This document shows positions 51,761-61,200 of a stretch of 64,000 nucleotides of DNA, in pieces (position 1 is the stretch's first letter; each line of letters starts with the position of its first letter). Made by a program: the position numbers and the translations under genes. The notes under the pieces were generated by a model. The model did not search any database, was not told the origin of the DNA, and was given only the letters and a program-made list of their open reading frames with translations. The stretch lies in assembly GCA_947175495.1 (NCBI GenBank), contig CAMWNB010000001.1, positions 37,570 through 101,569 on the forward strand, given 5' to 3'. The stretch comes from an uncultured Porphyromonadaceae bacterium. GTDB lineage: Bacteria > Bacteroidota > Bacteroidia > Bacteroidales > Muribaculaceae.

Positions 51761-52120
51761 ATGGACGACGACAAAGACATAAGAGACCTCTTTGCGGGTT
51801 TCGAGCCGGATATGAGCTCCGACAATTTGTTCATGACGCGCCTTCAGGGACGCCTGCACAGTGTGGAACTGCTCAAGGAACAGCAGGCACGCATGGCGCG
51901 GCGCAGCCGCCTGGCCGTGGTCGTGGCCGCCGCCACCGGTTTCTTGATGGGCATGCTCTTCTATGCGTTGCTGCCGTGGCTGTGGCGCCGGCTGGCGGGA
52001 GCGGAAATCCCGCATGAGGGCCTGCGCGTGGCGCTGTGGATAGCTGTCGGCGGTGTCTCGATGTTTACTGCCATGAACGCCTACGACTTCACGATGGTCA
52101 TGCACCGTCGCTCGCGATAG
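51761..52120 (+). CDS. Small membrane protein downstream of the sigma factor, candidate anti-sigma
   Basis: The 119-residue protein has a soluble acidic N-terminus (MDDDKDIRDLFAGFEPDMSS) followed by a basic amphipathic stretch and two membrane helices (about 51-75 and 88-110). Position right after an ECF sigma gene and an N-terminal cytoplasmic segment of ~45 residues fit an anti-sigma factor, but no zinc-finger motif is present and the family is not recognised. Role is inference. Confidence 0.65.
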   Translation: MDDDKDIRDLFAGFEPDMSSDNLFMTRLQGRLHSVELLKEQQARMARRSRLAVVVAAATGFLMGMLFYALLPWLWRRLAGAEIPHEGLRVALWIAVGGVSMFTAMNAYDFTMVMHRRSR

Positions 52121-52161
52121 CACACATTCGGGATTGCGCGGCGTCGGCGGCTGCGCGGTGT

Positions 52162-52254
52162 GTTTCGCTTGTTTCACTGTTTCACCCCGAAACAGTGAAA
52201 CAGATGAAACAAGTGAAACAGCGTTTCAGGGTGAAACAGTGAAACAAGCGAAAC
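52162..52254. repeat. Large perfect inverted repeat built of GTGAAACA units
   Basis: Arms 52162-52187 and 52229-52254 are perfect 26-bp complements. The arms and the 41-base loop are made of iterated GTGAAACA / GATGAAACA / TGTTTCAC units, ending outward in GTTTCGC / GCGAAAC. It lies between convergent genes and may act as a bidirectional terminator. A further stem (CGGCCG type) follows at about 52260-52285. Confidence 0.8.
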
Positions 52255-52309
52255 GCAATCGGCCGCTCCGGGACGGGGCGGCCGATTGTGTGTGGTGCGG
52301 TGTATGGGA

Positions 52310-52924
52310 TTATTTGGAGGCGTCGGCGGCGGGAGCCTTGTAGCGGGCGTTGAGGCCGGCGATCACTTCCTGGGTGATGTCGAGGGCGGGGTTGAAATAG
52401 ACGCCGCTCTCGCGCAGCAGGATGGCGTCGTAGTGGCGGGTGGCGTTGAAGTCGCGCAGGAAGTTGTCGAGGCTGTCCTGCAGCACTTTCTGGCGTTCGG
52501 CCATCTTGGCGCTGATGCTGTTCTGGCGTGCGCCGAGCACGTTGGCGGCTTCGTTCTGCTTCTTGTTGAAGTTGTTGACGTCGGCGTCGAACGACTCCTG
52601 GCTGAGGTAGCCGTTGCTGTTGCGCTTCTGCTCTATGGAGCTTCCGAGGCGCTGGAGCTCGCCTTGCTTCTGACGCTCGAGGTTCTGATAGTCGAGCATG
52701 AGCTTCTGGCCTTCCTTGCTGATTTCCTGGGCCAGCGTATAGTTGGCGAATACGGTGTCGAGGTTGAGATAGCGGATGCCGCCGCCGGTGGTGGCGTCGT
52801 CGGCTGCAGCGGCAGCGGGAGCTGCGGCTGTGGCGTCGGCGTTTTTGTCGGCCTGCGAGCATGCTGTGGCGCCGATTGCGAGGGCGACAGCGAATAAGCG
52901 AACTGCGATAGCTAATTTTTTCAT
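52310..52924 (-). CDS. OmpH/Skp-family protein, predicted lipoprotein
   Basis: The 204-residue product has lipobox GATAC (Cys22), an Ala-rich linker and a Skp/OmpH-like helical domain (about 48-200) with IRYLNLDTVFANYTLAQEIS, a long coiled coil (LMLDYQNLERQKQGELQRL) and IAGLNARY. OmpH proteins escort unfolded outer-membrane proteins in the periplasm. A lipid anchor is unusual for soluble Skp but occurs in Bacteroidetes relatives. Its position near the 57-residue membrane protein suggests one transcript. Confidence 0.88.
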   Translation of the reverse strand: MKKLAIAVRLFAVALAIGATACSQADKNADATAAAPAAAAADDATTGGGIRYLNLDTVFANYTLAQEISKEGQKLMLDYQNLERQKQGELQRLGSSIEQKRNSNGYLSQESFDADVNNFNKKQNEAANVLGARQNSISAKMAERQKVLQDSLDNFLRDFNATRHYDAILLRESGVYFNPALDITQEVIAGLNARYKAPAADASK

Positions 52925-52953
52925 TTAGCTGTGGGGTGTTTTATGGTTAAATT

Positions 52954-53127
52954 TTAATTATCATCGTGGTCAATGCCGGAAGCACATGAAATGCCGCGGC
53001 GGCGAAGAGCCGGAGAAGAGTGCACATGGCCCGAAGGAAATCGGCCGCCACGGACGAAGAATATCTTGACACCGAGGAGAAGAACGCACAAGGCGATGAT
53101 GAGGATACTCAACAGAAACACTTTCAT
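52954..53127 (-). CDS. 57-residue membrane protein with conserved-looking GGRFPSGHVH segment
   Basis: The product starts MKVFLLSILIIALCVLLLGV, one N-terminal helix, then KIFFVRGGRFPSGHVHSSPALRRRG and a tail with Cys and CASGIDHDDN. Similar short proteins recur in Bacteroidetes genomes in my recollection, without known function. The start at 53127 is preferred to a start nine codons earlier because a promoter box (53152-53159) leaves a suitable leader. The OmpH-like gene follows after 29 bases. Confidence 0.65.
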   Translation of the reverse strand: MKVFLLSILIIALCVLLLGVKIFFVRGGRFPSGHVHSSPALRRRGISCASGIDHDDN

Positions 53128-53151
53128 AGGCGATTTCGCGCTTTTGATGTG

Positions 53152-53159
53152 CAAATATA
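53152..53159 (-). promoter_or_regulatory. Promoter -7 box for the 57-residue gene and OmpH-like gene
   Basis: The minus strand reads TATATTTG followed by CACATC, 24 bases before the ATG at 53127. Confidence 0.65.
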
Positions 53160-53194
53160 GGAAAGGAATGTGAAATAATCGTCATATCTAAAAT

Positions 53195-53202
53195 TATTTT
53201 TG
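53195..53202 (+). promoter_or_regulatory. Candidate promoter -7 box for pepD
   Basis: TATTTTTG fits TAnnTTTG but lies 105 bases before the ATG at 53308 in AT-rich DNA, so it is a weaker call. Confidence 0.45.
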
Positions 53203-53307
53203 TAACTTAGAGCGCCGAAAAAGGGCATTTTTAACATTCTTTTCCAAACAGCACTCGCGCTGTTAAGCGTTTTTATCAAATGTAACCAACCAAAAACGTC
53301 AACACAT

Positions 53308-54771
53308 ATGACAATAAAAGATCTCAAACCCGCAGCTGTTTTCGCCATCTTCGACGAAATCACCCAGGTGCCCCGCCCCTCGAAAAAGGAAGGCAAAATC
53401 CGTGAATATCTCCTTGACTTCGCTGCCAAGCACGGTCTGGCTGTAAAGACCGACGCCGTGGGCAACGTGGTGATGAGCGTGCCCGCCACTCCCGGCCACG
53501 AGGATGCGCCCACCATCATCATGCAGGCGCACATGGACATGGTGTGCGAGAGCAACGACAAGAACTTCGACTTCGACAATTCGCCTATCAAGACTATAGT
53601 GGACGGCGAGTGGCTGCGTGCCGACGGCACCACCCTCGGCGCCGACAACGGCATCGGCATGGCCGCAGCCATGGCCGCTCTGACCGACAAGGACCTCGTG
53701 CACGGCCCGCTGGAGGCATTGTTCACCGTCGACGAGGAGACCGGCCTCACCGGCGCCAACAATCTCGGCGAGGGCATGATCTCCGGCACCATGCTGCTTA
53801 ACCTCGACAGCGAGGACGATGCGGAAATCTTCGTGGGTTGCGCCGGCGGCGTGGACACCACATGCACCTTCCGCTACGAGCGCATGATGGCTCCTACCGA
53901 CTTCTTCTATTTCAAGGTCGACATCAGCAAGGGCCTCGGCGGCCACAGCGGCGGCGATATCCATCTGGGACGCGCCAACGCCAACCGACTGCTCGCCCGC
54001 TTCCTCTACACGCTGCTCAGCCGCAAGCACGAGCTGGCGCTGGCCGAAATCGACGGCGGCAACCTGCGCAACGCCATCCCGCGCGCCGCACATGCCGTTG
54101 TGGGCGTGCATGCGGGCTCGAAGGAGCAGGTGCGCGTGGCCTTCAACGAGTTTGTGGCCGAGGTGAAGAATGAGTTCAACGGCATCGAGCCCACGCTCGA
54201 GCTTGAACTGTCGAGCGTGGAGCGTCCGGAATTCTGCATCGACTCCGAGACGACCACCCGCCTTGTGGAAGCCCTCTATGCCGCTCCCCACGGCGTCATC
54301 AGCATGAGCCGCGACCTCGAGGGCCTCGTGGAGACATCGACCAACCTCGCATCGGTGAAGATGCAGCCCGACAGCACGATTCTGGTGACCACATCGCAGC
54401 GCTCCAGCGTGGAGTCGCGCAAGTGGGATATCGCCCGCCGCGTGGAGGCTCTGTTCCGCCTCGCAGGCGCCGAAGTCACCCACGGCGACGGCTATCCCGG
54501 CTGGGCTCCCAACATGAACTCGCCCATCATGCACCTGGCCGCCGACGCCTATGAGGAGCTGTACGGCATCCGTCCGGCCATCAAGGCCATCCATGCCGGT
54601 CTGGAGTGCGGTCTGTTCCTTGAGAAATATCCTTATCTCGACATGGTGTCGTTCGGCCCGACGCTGCAGGGCGTGCACTCGCCTTCCGAGCGCATGCACA
54701 TTCCCGCAGTGGAGCGCTTCTGGGGTCAGCTGACCCGCATCATCGAGAAAGTGGCCGAACTTAAAAAATAA
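53308..54771 (+). CDS. pepD: Aminoacyl-histidine dipeptidase (M20C)
   Basis: The 487-residue cytoplasmic metallopeptidase hydrolyses dipeptides of broad specificity. Two-zinc site residues are His75 and Asp77 (AHMDMVCE), Asp113 (GADNGIGMAAAMA) and the Glu143-Glu144 pair (DEETGLTGA). NLDSEDDAEIFVGCAGG, the lid-domain GGHSGGDIHLGRAN and the C-terminal GLECGLF and LQGVHSPSERMHIP are family hallmarks. Length is standard. The muramidase gene begins immediately after its stop. Confidence 0.96.
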   Translation: MTIKDLKPAAVFAIFDEITQVPRPSKKEGKIREYLLDFAAKHGLAVKTDAVGNVVMSVPATPGHEDAPTIIMQAHMDMVCESNDKNFDFDNSPIKTIVDGEWLRADGTTLGADNGIGMAAAMAALTDKDLVHGPLEALFTVDEETGLTGANNLGEGMISGTMLLNLDSEDDAEIFVGCAGGVDTTCTFRYERMMAPTDFFYFKVDISKGLGGHSGGDIHLGRANANRLLARFLYTLLSRKHELALAEIDGGNLRNAIPRAAHAVVGVHAGSKEQVRVAFNEFVAEVKNEFNGIEPTLELELSSVERPEFCIDSETTTRLVEALYAAPHGVISMSRDLEGLVETSTNLASVKMQPDSTILVTTSQRSSVESRKWDIARRVEALFRLAGAEVTHGDGYPGWAPNMNSPIMHLAADAYEELYGIRPAIKAIHAGLECGLFLEKYPYLDMVSFGPTLQGVHSPSERMHIPAVERFWGQLTRIIEKVAELKK

Positions 54772-55554
54772 GTGGTGCGCACTCTCCTCACGCATCGCTA
54801 TCTGATAGCCGCGGCCTCCGCGGGTCTGCTGCTGCAGGCCTGCGGAGCTGCACGCGCTTCGGAACCACACTATTTCGAGCCCGACGGCATAGGCCACAAC
54901 TATGTGGTGGTGGGCGGCGACACGCTCTCGGTGAGCTTTCTGCCCTCGGACGAGAGCCTGCGCCGCGGGCGTCTCTCCGAACGCGACTTCGAGGAGGTGG
55001 CGGCGGAGCTTGGTGTGGAGGTGGCGGCCATCAAGGCTGTGACCGATATTGAGGCCGGACGCACCCACGAAGGTTTCTGGAGCGAGGGCAAGCCCTTGAT
55101 TAATTTCGACCTTGGCGTGTATCGCGCCCGTGCCGCCCGCCGGGGGGTCAACCTCAAGAAGTATGCGGCTTCGCACTCAGTGATTTTCAACCGTCCCAAC
55201 ACAGCACGCTACGGCTCGCAGCAGGCGGCCCAGCAGGCGCGTCTCGACGCTGCCATGAGCATCGACAGCATCTCGGCCATCGAGGGCACGTTCTGGGGCA
55301 TGTTCCAGATAGGCGGCTTCAACTATGCCCGCTGCGGGACCAAAAGCCATTCCGAATTCGTAAGGCTGATGAGCCGTTCGGAGCGCGACCAGCTGGAGTT
55401 GTTCGCCGCGTTCATCCGCAACGCCGGCCTGTTGCCGGCGCTTCAGCGCAAGGACTGGCGTGCCTTTGCCCGGGGCTACAACGGCCCGAGCTATGCCTCC
55501 CGCGGCTACCACAATCGTCTTGCTTCGAGCTACGCCAGGCACAAGCAGAAATAA
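54772..55554 (+). CDS. N-acetylmuramidase family lipoprotein (DUF3380)
   Basis: The 260-residue product starts with GTG immediately after the pepD stop (54772 or the next GTG at 54775; no ATG is available). Lipobox LQAC gives Cys24. The domain from about residue 70 matches the phage-type N-acetylmuramidase family: AAELGVEVAAIKAVTDIEAG with likely catalytic Glu94, FWGMFQIGGFNYARCG and FARGYNGPSYASRGYHNRLA. It would cut peptidoglycan glycan strands in the periplasm or outside the cell. A chromosomal lipoprotein version suggests a wall-remodelling or antagonistic role (inference). Confidence 0.85.
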   Translation: MVRTLLTHRYLIAAASAGLLLQACGAARASEPHYFEPDGIGHNYVVVGGDTLSVSFLPSDESLRRGRLSERDFEEVAAELGVEVAAIKAVTDIEAGRTHEGFWSEGKPLINFDLGVYRARAARRGVNLKKYAASHSVIFNRPNTARYGSQQAAQQARLDAAMSIDSISAIEGTFWGMFQIGGFNYARCGTKSHSEFVRLMSRSERDQLELFAAFIRNAGLLPALQRKDWRAFARGYNGPSYASRGYHNRLASSYARHKQK

Positions 55555-55573
55555 GGAATCATAAAATAAGGAG

Positions 55574-55605
55574 ACGGGAGGCCCTGCGTGGCTTCCCGTT
55601 TTTTT
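55574..55605 (+). terminator. Intrinsic terminator after the muramidase gene
   Basis: Stem ACGGGAGGCC / GGCTTCCCGT (one G-T pair) is followed by seven T. Confidence 0.88.
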
Positions 55606-55716
55606 CGACGGGTGTCGCCGGAGGGAGTGAACAAAAAGCGGGAGTGTCATGTTGTAGAGTGTATAAGGAAAATATACGCGAGTGAAACAACATGTCTAAC
55701 TTAATGATTTGCTGTT

Positions 55717-55890
55717 ATGGACAATAAGAACGAAAAGTATGTGTGCGAGGTGTGCGACTGGGTGTATGATCCCGCAGTGGGCGACCCCGACAACGGGATT
55801 GCCCCCGGAACATCGTTCGCCGACCTCCCCGACGACTGGGTGTGCCCCGTGTGCGGCGTCGGCAAAGACCAGTTCGCCCCTGTGAAATAG
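55717..55890 (+). CDS. Rubredoxin
   Basis: The 57-residue iron protein has the two knuckles Cys10-x2-Cys13 ([12 protein letters not shown]) and Cys43-x2-Cys46 ([13 protein letters not shown]), with [18 protein letters not shown] between, so it holds one Fe(SCys)4 centre. It transfers electrons in anaerobic metabolism or oxygen-stress defence. It is encoded alone. No matching reductase is adjacent. Confidence 0.97.
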   Translation: MDNKNEKYVCEVCDWVYDPAVGDPDNGIAPGTSFADLPDDWVCPVCGVGKDQFAPVK

Positions 55891-55906
55891 CTGAAAATCG
55901 GCGATT

Positions 55907-55973
55907 AAAAGACAAAAGTGAAATGCCGCACAGAGTGAAAACTCTTGTTTGCAGTTTCGCTTTTGCTTTTTTT
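55907..55973. repeat. Inverted repeat of the GACAAAAGYGAAA family, likely bidirectional terminator
   Basis: Arms AAAAGACAAAAGTGAAA (55907-55923) and TTTCGCTTTTGCTTTT (55955-55970) pair with two mismatches. The loop has its own hairpin (AGAGTGAAAACTCT). T-runs on both strands and its place between convergent genes fit a bidirectional terminator. Confidence 0.72.
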
Positions 55974-55990
55974 GATTATATCCTTGGGTA

Positions 55991-56878
55991 TCAACGGCTG
56001 CCGGCCACGAGGAGGGCGAGGCTGCCCAGGAGCACGAGCAGGTCGATGGTCTTTGCGCGCACATGGCTCTCGCGCAGGATGAACACGCCGTAGAGGAAGC
56101 TGACAATGACGCTGCCGCGGCGAATCATCGACACCACCGATATCATGGCTCCGGGCAGCGACAGAGAGTAGAAATAGGCTATGTCGGCGCCGGTGAGAAA
56201 CAGCGAGATGCAGGGGATGCTCCAGCGCCACCGGAAGGGTGATGCCGCGCCGGCCGCCCGGGGCGCGATGCGACGCAACAGCAGAATGGCCGTGCACATG
56301 ATGATGCACTGGTAGAGCGAATACCAGGCCTGCACCTCAAGCGGGCGATAGAGCCCGAGCAGATACTTGTCGTAGAGGGCGCTGACGGCGCCGAGGGCGG
56401 TCGCGCCCACCGACATCCACAGCCATCGCGAGCCACGAAGCGAGAATCCCTCGGCCGCGCCTATGCGCGAGATGAAAAACAGCGAGGCAAAGCCCAGCAT
56501 GATGCCGCACCACTGCAGCAGGTTGAGGCGCTCGCCGAACACCACCATCGCGCCCACGAGCACGAGCACGGGCCGCGAGGCGTTGACGGGCCCCTGGATG
56601 GTGAGGGGCAGGTGCTTGATGGCGAAGTATCCCAAAAGCCACGAACCGAGCACGATGAACGCCTTGAGCACTATGCGTGCATGTCCCGCGAGGGTGTCGC
56701 CCAGACCGATGTGGCCGTGGGCGAGGCAGTCGATGAGCACCGGCGACATGAGCAGCGTGCCGAACACCGTGTTGAGCATGAGCACGAGCAGCACGTTGTT
56801 CTCCCGCACCGAGAGCTTTTTGAACACATCGTAGAAGCCCAGGCCGAGAGCCGAGCAGATGGCAAAAATAATCCACAT
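55991..56878 (-). CDS. EamA/DMT-family transporter
   Basis: The 295-residue membrane protein has ten predicted helices in two EamA halves. The first starts MWIIFAICSALGLGFYDVFKKLSVREN and the second has LWMSVGATALGAVSALYDKYLL. The C-terminal half contains SVVSMIRRGSVIVSFLYGVFILRE, typical of drug/metabolite exporters. The substrate is unknown. It has its own promoter box (minus strand TAATTTTG, 56898-56905), 20 bases before the ATG, divergent from the efflux operon. Confidence 0.88.
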   Translation of the reverse strand: MWIIFAICSALGLGFYDVFKKLSVRENNVLLVLMLNTVFGTLLMSPVLIDCLAHGHIGLGDTLAGHARIVLKAFIVLGSWLLGYFAIKHLPLTIQGPVNASRPVLVLVGAMVVFGERLNLLQWCGIMLGFASLFFISRIGAAEGFSLRGSRWLWMSVGATALGAVSALYDKYLLGLYRPLEVQAWYSLYQCIIMCTAILLLRRIAPRAAGAASPFRWRWSIPCISLFLTGADIAYFYSLSLPGAMISVVSMIRRGSVIVSFLYGVFILRESHVRAKTIDLLVLLGSLALLVAGSR

Positions 56879-56897
56879 AATTGTACTGTTTCGGGTG

Positions 56898-57010
56898 CAA
56901 AATTACAACATTTAACCCTTATAAAGTGGTTTTATATCACAAATATTCCAAAACTGCCAATTTATTATCCCGGCACGACTGATGTGTGTGAATAATTATG
57001 AGTAATTTTG
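56898..57010. promoter_or_regulatory. Divergent promoters of the EamA gene and the RND operon
   Basis: The minus-strand box TAATTTTG is at 56898-56905. The plus-strand box TAATTTTG is at 57003-57010 and gives a leader of about 75 bases to the adaptor ATG at 57091. The DNA between is AT-rich, with room for a regulator site, but no clear operator palindrome was seen. Confidence 0.6.
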
Positions 57011-57090
57011 CAGCGATTTTGCGTAAGTATATAAAGACCACCGCTCAATCCGACAAAAGAAATATCAAAACATCTCCAATAATAAGTTTT

Positions 57091-58251
57091 ATGAAGGTAC
57101 AAATGTTCAAGAACCTGAGCCTCGGTCTCGCCGCAGCAGGCGCCGCCCTTGCTCTCGGTTCGTGCGGCGGCAAGCAGCAGGCTCCCGCCCAGCAGGCTCC
57201 TCAGGTTGCAGTGATGACCGTAGAGACCGGCACGAGCGACCTCAGCTCGTCCTATCCTGCAATCATCAAAGGTAAGACAGACATCGACATCCGTCCGCAG
57301 GTGACGGGATTCATCACCAAGGTTCATGTAGACGAAGGCCAGAGAGTGCACAAAGGACAGACCCTGTTCACACTCGATCAGGTGCAGTTCCAGGCTGCCG
57401 TAGAGCAGGCCGAGGCTTCGCTCAACTCGGCAAAGACCGCAGTGAACACCGCGGCCATCACCGAGAAGAACAAGCGCATGCTCTTTGACAAGAATATAAT
57501 CAGCGAGACAGAGTGGCAGCTCGCCGCCAACCAGCTCGCGCAGGCCAAGGCCGCAGAGGCCCAGGCTCAGGCTGCTCTCACCAACGCCCGCAAGAATCTC
57601 GCCTACACTGTGGTGACGGCTCCGAGCGACGGCGTTGTGGGCTCCATCCCCAACCGCGAAGGCTCGCTGGCATCGCCCTCGTCGGCCGTGCCTCTGACCA
57701 CCGTCAGCGACAACTCGCAGATTTACGCCTACTTCTCGCTCAATGAGAAAGACCTGCTCGACCTCACCGACGGCGGCAAGTTCAGCATCGACTCGCGCAT
57801 CGGCCAGATGCCCGCAGTGAAGCTGCAGCTTGCCGACGGCTCCATCTATCCAGTGGAGGGCAAGGTGAGCACCGTCAGCGGTGTCATCAACAACAGCACC
57901 GGCGCCGCCAGCGTGCGTGCTCTTTTCGACAACCCCAGCGGCATGCTGCGCAGCGGCAACACCGGCAATGTGGTGATTCCCCAGCACAACGACAGCGTGA
58001 TTATCATCCCGCAGAAGGCCTCGTTTGAAATCCAGGGTCTGCGCTACGTTTATGTGCTCAACGACAGCAACATCACCCAGACACGTCCCGTGCAGGTGCT
58101 CGACATCAGCAACGGCAAGGATTTCGTAGTGCTCAGCGGTCTGACTCCCGGCGAGCGCATCGTCACCGAGGGTGTCGGCACGGTGGTGCGCGACGGCATT
58201 CCCGTGCAGCCCAAGACGGCTGAGGCCGCAGCAGCTGCAGGCCGGCAGTAA
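57091..58251 (+). CDS. RND efflux periplasmic adaptor (AcrA/MexA-like lipoprotein)
   Basis: The 386-residue membrane-fusion protein has lipobox GSC (Cys25). It has the order beta-barrel/lipoyl/coiled coil: DIDIRPQVTGFITKVHVDEGQRVHKGQTLF, a helical hairpin with EASLNSAKTAVNTA and QLAQAKAAEAQAQAALT, the second lipoyl half YTVVTAPSDGVVGSIPNREG, and a C-terminal membrane-proximal domain. A longer frame from 56998 would add 31 residues, but the promoter at 57003-57010 and the signal peptide position argue for ATG 57091. It connects the pump to the outer-membrane channel encoded downstream. Confidence 0.94.
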   Translation: MKVQMFKNLSLGLAAAGAALALGSCGGKQQAPAQQAPQVAVMTVETGTSDLSSSYPAIIKGKTDIDIRPQVTGFITKVHVDEGQRVHKGQTLFTLDQVQFQAAVEQAEASLNSAKTAVNTAAITEKNKRMLFDKNIISETEWQLAANQLAQAKAAEAQAQAALTNARKNLAYTVVTAPSDGVVGSIPNREGSLASPSSAVPLTTVSDNSQIYAYFSLNEKDLLDLTDGGKFSIDSRIGQMPAVKLQLADGSIYPVEGKVSTVSGVINNSTGAASVRALFDNPSGMLRSGNTGNVVIPQHNDSVIIIPQKASFEIQGLRYVYVLNDSNITQTRPVQVLDISNGKDFVVLSGLTPGERIVTEGVGTVVRDGIPVQPKTAEAAAAAGRQ

Positions 58252-58281
58252 TACAACTCCAATAATCAGATTTCGCATACA

Positions 58282-61200
58282 ATGAAATTAGATACGTTTA
58301 TTAACCGACCCGTGCTGTCGACGGTGATTTCTATCTTCATCGTCCTGCTCGGTCTCATCGGCCTGGCTGCGCTACCCATCACGCAGTTCCCGGACATAGC
58401 TCCGCCCACCATCTCGGTGACGACCACCTACACCGGTGCCAACGCACAGGCCGTGCTCAACTCCGTGATTGCTCCCCTTGAGGAATCCATCAACGGCGCC
58501 GAGGGCATGACCTATATGGAATCAACTGCCACGAACACAGGCTCGGCCACCATCAATGTGTATTTCCGCCAGGGTTTCAACCCCGACATGGCGGCCGTCG
58601 ACGTGCAGAACCGTGTGGCCAAAGCCGCCAACCTGCTACCTGCCGAGGTGAACCAGGTGGGCGTGCTGACGCAGAAGCGTCAGACATCGATGCTCGTGGG
58701 TGTGTCGCTGGTGGACCCGACGGACACCTACGACTCCGAGTTCCTTGATAACTATATGAAAATCAACATCATCCCCGAGCTGCAGCGTGTCAGCGGCGTG
58801 GGTGATGTGATGAGCTTCGGCGCCGACTACTCGATGCGCATATGGCTGAAGCCGGATGTGATGGCGCAGTACAACCTCATGCCTTCCGACGTGAGCGCCG
58901 CCCTGGCCGAACAGAACGTGGAGGCCGCTCCCGGCGCTTTCGGCGAGCAGGGCGACCAGAGTTTCCAGTACACCATGCGTTACCGCGGCCGCAAAGTGAC
59001 GGCCGAAGAGTTCGGCGACATTGTGGTGCGCGCCTCCGGCAACGGCGAGGTGCTGCGCCTCAAGGATGTGGCAGACATTGAGCTGGGCCGTGTGACCTAC
59101 GGCTTCGCCAACAAAGCCAACGGCCACCCCGCCACGATGGCCATCGTGTTCCAGAGCCCCGGCTCCAACGCCACGCAGATCATCGAGGACTGTCTCACCG
59201 TGGTGGACAAGATGAAACAGGACCTGCCCAAGGGCCTGGAAATAGAGGTGCCGATGAACAACAACGAGTTCCTCTACGCCTCCATCAACAATGTGATCCA
59301 CACGCTCATCGAGGCCTTCGTGCTCGTGTTCGTCGTGGTGTACATCTTCCTGCAGGACTTCCGCAGCACCATCATCCCGTCCATTGCGATTCCCGTGGCC
59401 CTTATCGGTACGTTCTTCGTACTCAATCTGATAGGTTTCTCGCTTAACCTCATCACACTTTCGGCTCTCGTGCTGGCCATCGCGATTGTGGTCGACGATG
59501 CCATTGTGGTGGTGGAGGCCGTGCACGCCAAGCTCGACCAGGGCTACAAGAGCGCCCGCCGCGCCTCCATCGACGCCATGAACGAAATCGCCGGCGCGCT
59601 TATCTCCATCACTCTTGTGATGATGCTTGTGTTCATCCCCGTGTCGTTCATGCCCGGCACCAGCGGTGTGTTCTACCAGCAGTTCGGCATCACTATGGCC
59701 ATCGCCATCGGCTTCTCCGCCGTGAACGCCCTCACGCTGTCGCCGGCGCTGTGTGCCGTGTTCCTCAAGCCGCACAACAGCGACAAGACCCTGAAGGAGC
59801 GCGTGGGCGAGGCTGTGGGCGAAGCTGCCGCCACAATGGGCCGCAACTACCGCCGCCGTTTCACGCTGAACATCCATCCGCTCATCACCTCCATCTTTGT
59901 GGTGGCCACCATCCTGCTCATGATTTTCGGCGCGTTCTCGACGGAGCATCCTCTGATGCTCGCCATCGCCGTGTTCTGCGCCATCGTGGCACTGATGGGC
60001 ATCTTCAGCCCGCGCTTCCACGCCGGTTTCGAAAAGGGCTACGGCGCTCTGCTCGACAAGTACCGCTCGATGGTGAAATTCGTGTGCGCACACAAAATCA
60101 CCGCCTTCGCGAGCGTAGTCGTCAGCGTGGTCGTGCTCGTGTGGCTCATGAGCATCACTCCGACGGCCATGGTGCCTAACGAGGACACCGGCACAGTGTT
60201 CGTAATGGTCGACATGCCTGCCGGCACATCGCAGGAGCGCACCATCGAGGTGCTCGAGCAGGTGGACAGCATCATGGCAGGCATCCCCGCCATCCAGAAC
60301 CGCGAGATGATTGCCGGCTACAGCTTCCTGGCCGGTCAGGGTCCCACCTACGGCACATTCATCGTCAAGCTCCGCAACTGGAGCGAGCGCAGCAGTGCCG
60401 AGAGCTCCGATGCAATCATCGGTCAGCTCTACGCCATGACGGGCCAGGCCATCAAGGACGGCCGTGTCATGATATTCGCTCCGCCCATGATCACCGGCTA
60501 CTCCGTGACCAATGGTTTTGAAATGAAGATGCAGGACAAGACCGGCGGCGACGTCAACCAGTTCTTCAGCATCGTGCAGGGCTTCCTTGCTCAGCTGAAC
60601 GCTCAGCCTGAAATCCAGGTGGCCTACACGACGTTCAACCCGACGTTCCCGCAGTACATGATCGATATTGACGCCGCCAAGTGCAAGACGGCCGGCATCA
60701 GCCCCTCGACCATTCTGAGCACGCTCCAGGGCTACTATGGCGGTATGTATGTGTCGAACTTCAACCGTTTCGGCAAAATCTACCGTGTGATGATGCAGGC
60801 CTCGCCGGAGGCCCGTGTCAGCCCCGAGACGCTCAACCGCATCAAGGTGCGCAGCGGCGCGGAGATGGCGCCCATAGCCAATTTCGTGGAGATGACCCGC
60901 ATCTACGGCCCCGACCTGCTGAACCGTTTCAACATGTTCACGAGCATCTCGGTGTCGGGTCAGCCCAATCCCGGCTACTCGTCGGGCGACGCCATCGCCG
61001 CCATCGAGCGCGTGGCCGCCGAGACGCTGCCGCAGGGCTACGGCTACGAGTACGCCGGCATGACGCGCGAAGAAGCCGGTTCGTCGGGCGGCAGCGCCAC
61101 GGCCACCATCTTCGGTCTCTGTCTGCTGTTTGTCTACCTGCTGCTTTCGGCGCAGTACGAGAGCTACTTCCTGCCTTTCGCCGTTATCTTCTCGATTCCC

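Noticed and set aside
52188..52228. GTGAAACA repeats as a CRISPR array
   Set aside because: Units are 8-9 bases without unique spacers, and no cas genes are present. The structure is a palindrome.
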